In this document: positions 58,345 to 64,000 of the stretch, one piece after another | Numbering within the stretch: the first letter of the stretch is position 1 | Layout: every line of letters starts with the position of its first letter | Source of the DNA: Stappia sp. ES.058 | GTDB taxonomy: Bacteria; Pseudomonadota; Alphaproteobacteria; Rhizobiales; Stappiaceae | Direction of reading: 5' to 3' | Length of the DNA stretch: 64,000 bases | Assembly: GCF_900105595.1 (NCBI RefSeq) | Contig: NZ_LT629784.1 | Location: 1,674,001 to 1,738,000, forward strand | Notes under the pieces: model-generated | The model's input: only the letters and a program-made list of their open reading frames with translations | Told to the model about the DNA's origin: nothing | Databases searched by the model: none | Made by a program: the position numbers and the translations under genes

Positions 58345-59763
58345 TCAGTCCGTGTAGGTGACGGTTTTCACCGCTTCGATGACATCCGCGACCGTCGGCA
58401 GCGCCAGCTTTTCCAGGTTGGCGGCATAAGGCATCGGAACGTCCTTGCCCGTCACCCGCACAATCGGCGCGTCGAGCCAGTCGAACGCCCGCAACTGCAC
58501 CTGGAAGCCGATCTCGGAGGAAACCGAACACATCGGATAGGCTTCTTCCACCGTGACCAGCCGTCCGGTCTTTTTCACCGAGGCGATCACCGTGTCGATG
58601 TCGAGCGGGCGAATGCTGCGCATGTTGACGATCTCTGCCGAGATCCCCAGCGAGGCGAGTTCATCGGCCGCCTTGGTGGCATAGGTCATGCCGATGCCCC
58701 AGGAGACGATGGTGACATCGCTGCCCTTGCGCTCGATTTTCGCCTTACCGATGGGCAGGACGAAATCGTCCATGTCCGGGATCTCGAAGGACTGTCCGTA
58801 GAGGATCTCGTTTTCCAGGAAGACGACCGGATTCGGATCGCGGATCGCGGCCTTGAGAAGCCCCTTGGCATCGGCGGCCGACCACGGCTGCACCACCTTC
58901 AGGCCCGGAACATGCGCATACCAGGAGGCATAGTCCTGGCTGTGCTGCGCACCGACGCGGGCGGCCGCGCCATTGGCGCCGCGGAACACGATGGGCGCGC
59001 CCATCTGGCCGCCGGACATGTAGAGCGTCTTGGCGGCGGAGTTGATGATCTGGTCGATCGCCTGCATGGCGAAGTTGAAAGTCATGAACTCGACGATCGG
59101 GCGCAGGCCCGCCATCGCGGCACCGACGCCAAGCCCGGTAAAGCCGTGCTCGGTGATCGGCGTGTCGATCACCCGCTTGGCGCCGAACTCGTCCAGAAGC
59201 CCCTGCGAGATCTTGTAGGCGCCCTGGTATTCGGCGACCTCCTCGCCCATCAGGAAGACGTCCTTGTCGCGGCGCATCTCTTCGGCCATGGCGTCGCGCA
59301 GCGCTTCGCGCACCGTCGAGGTCTTCATCTCCGTGCCTTCGGGAATGTCGGGATCCTGCGCATCCTCGGGCGGGGGCGCGACCGGTTGGGCATGCACCGG
59401 CGGCAGACCGGTTTCCGGAGTGGCGTCGGAAGCCGATTCCGAAGCGGAAGCTTTCGGTTCGTCCGCATCGGCCTTCGGCTCGGACTTGGCCGGAGCGGAA
59501 TCGAGGGAAGACGCATCCTCGCCCTCTTCCAGCAGAAGCGCGATCACCTCATTGACCTTCACGCTTTCCGTGCCTTCGTCGACGAGGATCTTTCCGATGG
59601 TCCCCTCGTCGACGGCCTCGACCTCCATCGTCGCCTTGTCGGTCTCGATCTCGGCGATCACATCACCGGCAGTGACGCTGTCGCCTTCTTTCTTCACCCA
59701 TTTCGCCAGGGTGCCCTCTTCCATTGTCGGCGAGAGGGCCGGCATCAAGATTTCAATCGGCAT
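58345..59763 (-). CDS. pdhB: Pyruvate dehydrogenase E1 beta with N-terminal lipoyl domain
   Basis: This 472-residue E1 beta subunit, unlike most E1 betas, carries an N-terminal lipoyl domain (residues 1-80) nearly identical to that of pdhC. The linker runs to about 140, and the transketolase-like beta domain follows with [19 protein letters not shown] and [14 protein letters not shown]. The fusion is known from alphaproteobacteria. The sequence around the lipoyl lysine, ETDKATME, is intact. It is encoded between pdhA and pdhC with 15-base gaps on both sides. Confidence 0.96.
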   Translation of the reverse strand: MPIEILMPALSPTMEEGTLAKWVKKEGDSVTAGDVIAEIETDKATMEVEAVDEGTIGKILVDEGTESVKVNEVIALLLEEGEDASSLDSAPAKSEPKADADEPKASASESASDATPETGLPPVHAQPVAPPPEDAQDPDIPEGTEMKTSTVREALRDAMAEEMRRDKDVFLMGEEVAEYQGAYKISQGLLDEFGAKRVIDTPITEHGFTGLGVGAAMAGLRPIVEFMTFNFAMQAIDQIINSAAKTLYMSGGQMGAPIVFRGANGAAARVGAQHSQDYASWYAHVPGLKVVQPWSAADAKGLLKAAIRDPNPVVFLENEILYGQSFEIPDMDDFVLPIGKAKIERKGSDVTIVSWGIGMTYATKAADELASLGISAEIVNMRSIRPLDIDTVIASVKKTGRLVTVEEAYPMCSVSSEIGFQVQLRAFDWLDAPIVRVTGKDVPMPYAANLEKLALPTVADVIEAVKTVTYTD

Positions 59764-59778
59764 CGTGCGTTCCCACCC

Positions 59779-60840
59779 TCAAAGCAGAATGTCGGTGTAG
59801 AGCTCGGAGGCATCCGGCTCTGGATCGTTTTGGGCGAATTCCGCCGCCTCGGCGACGGCTTCACGCACCTTCTTGTCGATGGCCTTGAGGTCGTCCTCGC
59901 TCGCCCAGTCGTTGTCGAGCAAGCGCTTGCGGACCTGCTCGATCGGGTCGTGCTCGGTTCGCATCTTCTGGACCTCGTCCTTGGAGCGGTATTTCGCCGG
60001 ATCGGACATCGAGTGGCCGCGATAGCGGTAGGTGATCATCTCCAGGATGTACGGCCCCTTGCCCGTGCGGCAATGCTCAAGCGCCTTTTCGCTCGCCGCC
60101 ATCACGGCGCGCACGTCCATGCCGTCGACCTGCTCACCCGGAATCCCGAAGGACGCGCCACGCTGCGACAGGTCGGTCGTCGCCGAGGCACGCTCGACGC
60201 TCGTGCCCATGCCGTATTTGTTGTTCTCGATCACATAGATGACCGGCAGCTTCCACAACTGGGCCATGTTGAAGCTCTCGTAGACCTGGCCCTGGTTGGA
60301 GGCGCCGTCGCCGAAGAAGGTCATCGCGACCGCGCCGTTCTCCCGGTAGCGGTTGGCAAAACCGAGGCCGGTGCCCAGCGACACCTGCGCACCGACGATG
60401 CCGTGCCCGCCGTAAAACTGCTTTTCCTTGGAGAACATGTGCATGGAGCCGCCCTTCCCCTTGGAATAGCCGCCCCGGCGTCCGGTCAGTTCCGCCATCA
60501 CGCCCTTGGGATCCATGTCCATGGCCAGCATGTGACCGTGATCGCGGTAACCGGTGATCATCTGGTCGCCGTCCTCGGATGCCATGCGCATGCCGACGAC
60601 GACCGCCTCCTGGCCGATGTACAAATGGCAGAAGCCGCCGATCAGACCCATGCCGTAGAGCTGGCCGGCCTTTTCCTCGAAGCGGCGGATGAGCAGCATG
60701 TGCCGATAGGCCGCAAGCTCCTGCTCCTTGTCGAATTCGATAATTGCGGGCGACGCCTTGGCCGCGCCTCCCTTCGACCGGCTCGTGCTTTTTGCCCGTG
60801 TGCCGGTGGTCTTCCGTGACGTTGCAGCCATGACCCTCAT
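59779..60840 (-). CDS. pdhA: Pyruvate dehydrogenase E1 alpha
   Basis: This 353-residue thiamine-diphosphate subunit decarboxylates pyruvate. It has a basic N-terminal extension (about 1-35), GFCHLYIGQEAVVVGM near 69, the TPP motif GDGASNQGQVYESFN...VIENNKYGMGT (G-D-G at about 171, N-N near 200) and the phosphorylation-loop-like YRYRGHSMSDPAKYRSK near 276. The ATG at 60840 is used; a second at 60831 is possible. The upstream 190 bases are AT-rich and should hold the promoter of the pdhABC operon. Confidence 0.96.
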   Translation of the reverse strand: MRVMAATSRKTTGTRAKSTSRSKGGAAKASPAIIEFDKEQELAAYRHMLLIRRFEEKAGQLYGMGLIGGFCHLYIGQEAVVVGMRMASEDGDQMITGYRDHGHMLAMDMDPKGVMAELTGRRGGYSKGKGGSMHMFSKEKQFYGGHGIVGAQVSLGTGLGFANRYRENGAVAMTFFGDGASNQGQVYESFNMAQLWKLPVIYVIENNKYGMGTSVERASATTDLSQRGASFGIPGEQVDGMDVRAVMAASEKALEHCRTGKGPYILEMITYRYRGHSMSDPAKYRSKDEVQKMRTEHDPIEQVRKRLLDNDWASEDDLKAIDKKVREAVAEAAEFAQNDPEPDASELYTDILL

Positions 60841-61032
60841 CTCGCTTGAAAAGCCCCGCGCGGGGGCCGCGTTTCCCCTTCAGCAACTTAGCGGAAGGTA
60901 CTCCATTGCAAAAGTCAATGAAAGCAGACAGAGAGGGCCGTTAGAGACAATCAACCTACTGAAAATATAGATATAATATCATTTGAACTGTAATTCGGTT
61001 CAAATTCGATTTTAAACCTGAATTCAATTAAC

Positions 61033-61365
61033 TTACAAGCGGGGCGACGGTCGCAGAATAGCGAGTTCGTTGGGATGCACCAGGTTCAGGCTCGCGCGCG
61101 CGCGTTCGTCGATCATGTCGGGGTCGAGGCTTTCCGGGCGCAGCAGCACGACCTTGCGCATCAGATTGTCGCGCTCCGCCTTGAGCGTCGCGAATTCCTG
61201 TTGAAGCTTGGCATATCGCAGGTCGAGACGCGCCTTGCCGACGAGCCCGAGCTCTCCGTTGAGCGCGTGAAACGCGAAATAGGCGACCAGAAGGCTTGCG
61301 ACAGTCGGTGCGACAAGTCGTTGCCAAAGGGTCTTGCGACGATGACGGGTTGTTTTGACAAACAC
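61033..61365 (-). CDS. ftsB: Septum formation initiator FtsB/DivIC-like
   Basis: This is a 110-residue bitopic protein: short basic N-terminus, one transmembrane helix (about 20-36, PTVASLLVAYFAFHALNG) and a periplasmic coiled coil (about 45-80) with AKLQQEFATLKAERDNL. It fits FtsB/DivIC, a scaffold of the divisome with FtsL and FtsQ. GTG at 61365 is selected as start, but the ribosome binding site is poor. pdhA follows on the same strand, the common rhizobial order; eno, which I recall as usually preceding it, is elsewhere in this window. Confidence 0.85.
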   Translation of the reverse strand: MFVKTTRHRRKTLWQRLVAPTVASLLVAYFAFHALNGELGLVGKARLDLRYAKLQQEFATLKAERDNLMRKVVLLRPESLDPDMIDERARASLNLVHPNELAILRPSPRL

Positions 61366-61524
61366 GGGGCTACGAGACCTGACTGAATACGAACCGCTCG
61401 ATACGCAATCATCATCGCCCAACAGCCTTAATGGGGAGTTTCCAAGCCGTTGCCTCGCGCCGCGGGATGGATATTTTCCTTTCCCGACGCGGACCGCACC
61501 TCTCCCGACCATGCCGTCTTGTCG

Positions 61525-64000
61525 CTACGCCGCCTTGCTGTCCCCCTCCGCCAGCCGCACCAGCTTCAAAAGCACGGCCGCCGATCCCTTCAGGCGCTGT
61601 TCGGCCGTCTCCCAGTCGCGCGACAGCACGACTTTCTGGTCCGGGCGGATCTTGGCGAGAACGCCCTGCTCGCCGATGTAGGCGACAAGTCCGCCGGGGT
61701 TCGGGAACTCGTTGCCGCGGAAGGCGATGACGACTCCCTTCGGGCCGGCATCGATCTTTTCCACGTTCGCGCGGCGGCACAGGCCCTTGATGTAGACAAT
61801 CTTCAAAAGATGCTCGACCTCGTCCGGCAACGGCCCGAAGCGGTCGATCAGTTCCGCGCCAAAGGCATCGATCTCTTCCGGAGCGGCGAGATCGGCAAGG
61901 CGGCGGTAGAGCGAGAGCCGCAATGGCAAATCCGCGACATAGCTTTCCGGAATGAGCACCGGGGTGCCGACCTGGATTTGCGGCGACCAGGCTTCCTCAA
62001 GCCCGGCGTCGCCGCCGTCCTTGAGTGACGCGACCGCCTCTTCCAGCATCTGCTGATACAGCTCGAAGCCGACTTCCTTGATGTGACCGGACTGTTCCTC
62101 GCCCAGCAGATTGCCGGCGCCGCGAATGTCGAGATCATGGCTGGCGAGCTGAAACCCTGCGCCCAGGCTGTCGAGCGACTGCAGCACCTTGAGCCGCCGG
62201 TCGGCGGTTGCCGTCAGCGTCTTGTTGGCAGGCACCGTGAACAGCGCATAGGCGCGGGCCTTGGAACGGCCAACGCGCCCACGCAGCTGATAAAGCTGCG
62301 ACAGGCCGAACATGTCGGCCCGATGCACGATCAACGTGTTCGCGGTTGGAATATCGAGGCCGGATTCCACGATCGTGGTCGACAGCAGGACGTCGTATTT
62401 CCCCTCGTAGAAGGCATTCATGACGTCTTCCAGCTCGCCCGGCGGCATCTGGCCATGCGCGACGGCGACCTTCACCTCCGGCACGGCATCGTCGAGAAAC
62501 GCCTTGGTGTCGGCGAGATCCGACACGCGCGGACAGACATAGAAGCTCTGTCCGCCGCGATAGCGCTCGCGCAACAGCGCCTCGCGCACGACGACCGGAT
62601 CGAACGGCGAAATGAAGGTGCGCACCGCCAGCCGGTCGACCGGCGGAGTCGCGATCAGCGACAGTTCGCGCACGCCGGTCAGCGCCAGTTGCAACGTACG
62701 CGGGATCGGCGTGGCCGACAGCGTGAGCACATGGACCTCCGACTTGAGCTCCTTCAGCCGCTCCTTGTGCTTGACGCCGAAATGCTGCTCCTCGTCGATG
62801 ATCAGCAGACCGAGATCGCGAAAGGCTACATTCTTGCCGAGCAGCGCATGGGTGCCAACGACGATGTCGATGGATCCGTCCGCAAGGCCCTTTTTGGCCG
62901 CAGACAGTTCCTTGGCCGGCACCAGCCGCGAGGCATGGGCGACCTGGATCGGCAGCCCCTGGAAGCGCTCGGAAAACGTCTTGTAGTGCTGGCGGGCAAG
63001 CAGTGTCGTCGGGACCACGAGGGCCACCTGGCGCCCGGTCATCGCCGCGATGAAGGCGGCGCGCAGCGCAACCTCGGTCTTGCCGAAGCCGACATCGCCG
63101 CACACGAGCCGGTCCATCGGACGACCGGACACCAGATCCTCGAACACCGAATCGATGGCGTTCATCTGATCGTCGGTCTCGTCATAGGGGAAACGCGCGG
63201 CGAACTCGTCATAGGCGCCTTCGGGCGGCGAGATCGCCGGCGCGGTCTTGAGCGCGCGCGCCGCCGCCGTCTTGATCAGGCCGTCGGCGATCTCGAGGAT
63301 ACGCTTCTTCATGCGCGCCTTGCGCGCCTGCCAGGCCCCTCCGCCCAGCTTGTCGAGCTGCGCCTCGGTGTCTTCCGATCCGTAGCGGGTCAGCAGCTCG
63401 ATGTTTTCCACCGGCAGGAACAGCTTGTCGCCGCCGGCATATTGCAGCTCCAGACAATCATGCGGCGCGCCCACGGCCTCGATGGTCCTCAGACCAATAA
63501 ACCGGCCAATGCCGTGTTCCGCATGCACCACGAGGTCGTTTTGCGAGAGGCTCGAAGCCTCGGTCAGAACATTGGCGCCGGAGGATTTGCGCCGGCGCTG
63601 GCGCACGAGACGGTCGCCCAGAATGTCCTGTTCGCAGATCAGTGTCAGATTGCCGACCTCGAACCCCTGTTCGACGCCCAGAAGCGCAAGCGCCGTCATG
63701 TCTTTCGGCAGGGCCTGAGCATCGGCGTCGCTTGCGACCGGAACGGTTCGGTCCAGTCCGTGATCGGCAAGGACATGCGACAGGCGTTCGCGCGATCCCT
63801 CGCTCCAGCAGGCGATCACGATCCGGTTTCCCGCCTTGCGCCGGACCGTCGCATGGGCGGTCAGCGCATCGAAGACATTGACCTCGCCCCCCGCACGCTC
63901 GGCGGCGAAACTGCGCCCCTGGCGACCGTCGAGCGGCACGACCGTCACACCCGTCCCCGGCGGCGCGTCGAACGCGGACAGCCTCAGCGACGTGCCGTCG
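61525..64000 (-). CDS. mfd: Transcription-repair coupling factor Mfd, C-terminal part (cut by window edge)
   Basis: This is the last 825 or so residues of Mfd, the ATP-dependent translocase that removes stalled RNA polymerase and recruits UvrA. The RNA-polymerase-interaction part has LVVHAEHGIGRFIGL and GDKLFLPVENIELLTRYG. The helicase part has Walker A CGDVGFGKTEVALRAAF, the DEEQHFG box, TLSATPIPRTL and the RGRVGRSKARAYALF segment. The C-terminal TRCF domain ends with the stop at 61525. The frame stays open to the window edge, so the N-terminus lies outside. Just downstream, ftsB starts after about 160 bases. Confidence 0.95.
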   Translation of the reverse strand, partial: DGTSLRLSAFDAPPGTGVTVVPLDGRQGRSFAAERAGGEVNVFDALTAHATVRRKAGNRIVIACWSEGSRERLSHVLADHGLDRTVPVASDADAQALPKDMTALALLGVEQGFEVGNLTLICEQDILGDRLVRQRRRKSSGANVLTEASSLSQNDLVVHAEHGIGRFIGLRTIEAVGAPHDCLELQYAGGDKLFLPVENIELLTRYGSEDTEAQLDKLGGGAWQARKARMKKRILEIADGLIKTAAARALKTAPAISPPEGAYDEFAARFPYDETDDQMNAIDSVFEDLVSGRPMDRLVCGDVGFGKTEVALRAAFIAAMTGRQVALVVPTTLLARQHYKTFSERFQGLPIQVAHASRLVPAKELSAAKKGLADGSIDIVVGTHALLGKNVAFRDLGLLIIDEEQHFGVKHKERLKELKSEVHVLTLSATPIPRTLQLALTGVRELSLIATPPVDRLAVRTFISPFDPVVVREALLRERYRGGQSFYVCPRVSDLADTKAFLDDAVPEVKVAVAHGQMPPGELEDVMNAFYEGKYDVLLSTTIVESGLDIPTANTLIVHRADMFGLSQLYQLRGRVGRSKARAYALFTVPANKTLTATADRRLKVLQSLDSLGAGFQLASHDLDIRGAGNLLGEEQSGHIKEVGFELYQQMLEEAVASLKDGGDAGLEEAWSPQIQVGTPVLIPESYVADLPLRLSLYRRLADLAAPEEIDAFGAELIDRFGPLPDEVEHLLKIVYIKGLCRRANVEKIDAGPKGVVIAFRGNEFPNPGGLVAYIGEQGVLAKIRPDQKVVLSRDWETAEQRLKGSAAVLLKLVRLAEGDSKAA

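Noticed and set aside
57820..60819. Long open frame on the plus strand opposite pdhC-pdhB-pdhA
   Set aside because: Antisense to three certain genes; no domain in its translation.
61366..61524. Possible longer N-terminus for ftsB (frame open to 61512)
   Set aside because: The upstream part is arginine- and glycine-rich and unlike FtsB; a GTG at 61365 gives the expected short cytoplasmic part before the membrane helix.

Overview
The window is a 64 kb piece of a high-GC alphaproteobacterial chromosome. It is most likely from the Hyphomicrobiales (rhizobial order). The signs are the block ntrB-ntrC-ntrY-ntrX-trkA-dat-hfq-hflX-mazG, the fused ispDF, the run pdhA-pdhB-pdhC-lpdA-lipA-coq10, an IalB-family protein, and an E1-beta subunit carrying its own lipoyl domain. 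A methanethiol oxidase (SBP56) gene hints at a marine or sulfur-cycling relative, but the genus cannot be fixed from sequence alone.

Layout. 1-6.4 kb: a mixed set (flavin monooxygenase, acyl-CoA racemase/CoA-transferase-like protein, AEC permease, lipid A-type acyltransferase, malyl-CoA-lyase-like CoA-ester lyase, HspQ). 6.4-15.1 kb: an IalB-like protein, then a co-directional series: a YejA-like solute-binding protein, an adenylate-forming-enzyme homologue without its catalytic lysine, a PleD-like REC-REC-GGDEF homologue without its signature residues, a DsbA/FrnE oxidoreductase, methanethiol oxidase and a small membrane protein. 15.1-17.8 kb: a low-GC island. It starts with about 200 bp at roughly 15 percent GC and carries a divergent two-helix membrane protein, an HTH-ImmA/IrrE protease gene and an overlapping PIN-like gene, followed by dispersed-repeat-like sequence. 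17.8-26.3 kb: cell-envelope precursor genes (eno, kdsA, galU, UDP-glucuronate epimerase, ddl, a GlmU-like protein with a damaged uridylyltransferase domain), a GFA protein and a SLAC1-like channel. 26.3-32.9 kb: a PPOX flavoprotein and a peptide-type ABC transporter whose Tat-exported binding protein gene is broken by a one-base deletion in a G6 run. 32.9-33.9 kb: almost 1 kb with no convincing gene. 33.9-38.2 kb: a LysR regulator divergent from a 67-residue small protein, xylB, arfB and mazG. 38.2-50.1 kb: hflX, hfq, dat, trkA, the two nitrogen two-component systems and dusB, all on the minus strand. 50.2-52.6 kb: ispDF, a CinA/PncC-like gene and a small secreted protein. 52.6-64 kb: coq10/ratA-like, lipA, a thioesterase, two GlsB/YeaQ paralogues, lpdA, pdhC, pdhB, pdhA, ftsB and the mfd 3' part (cut by the window edge).

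How the parts work together. NtrB/NtrC and NtrY/NtrX are the nitrogen and redox regulatory pairs. TrkA gates potassium uptake. Hfq/HflX handle RNA and ribosome stress. The pdh genes with lpdA and lipA make and lipoylate the pyruvate dehydrogenase complex. GalU and the epimerase supply UDP-sugars, KdsA makes the Kdo precursor, and Ddl supplies D-Ala-D-Ala.

The most unusual parts are the paired apparent pseudoenzymes at 9.3-12.1 kb, the low-GC ImmA/PIN-like island with its extremely AT-rich flank, the GlmU homologue that has lost key N-domain residues, and the frameshifted binding protein. eno and ftsB-pdhA, which from memory are adjacent in many related genomes, lie about 43 kb apart here. The low-GC island and repeat-like sequence abut the 3' side of eno, which suggests a rearrangement there.
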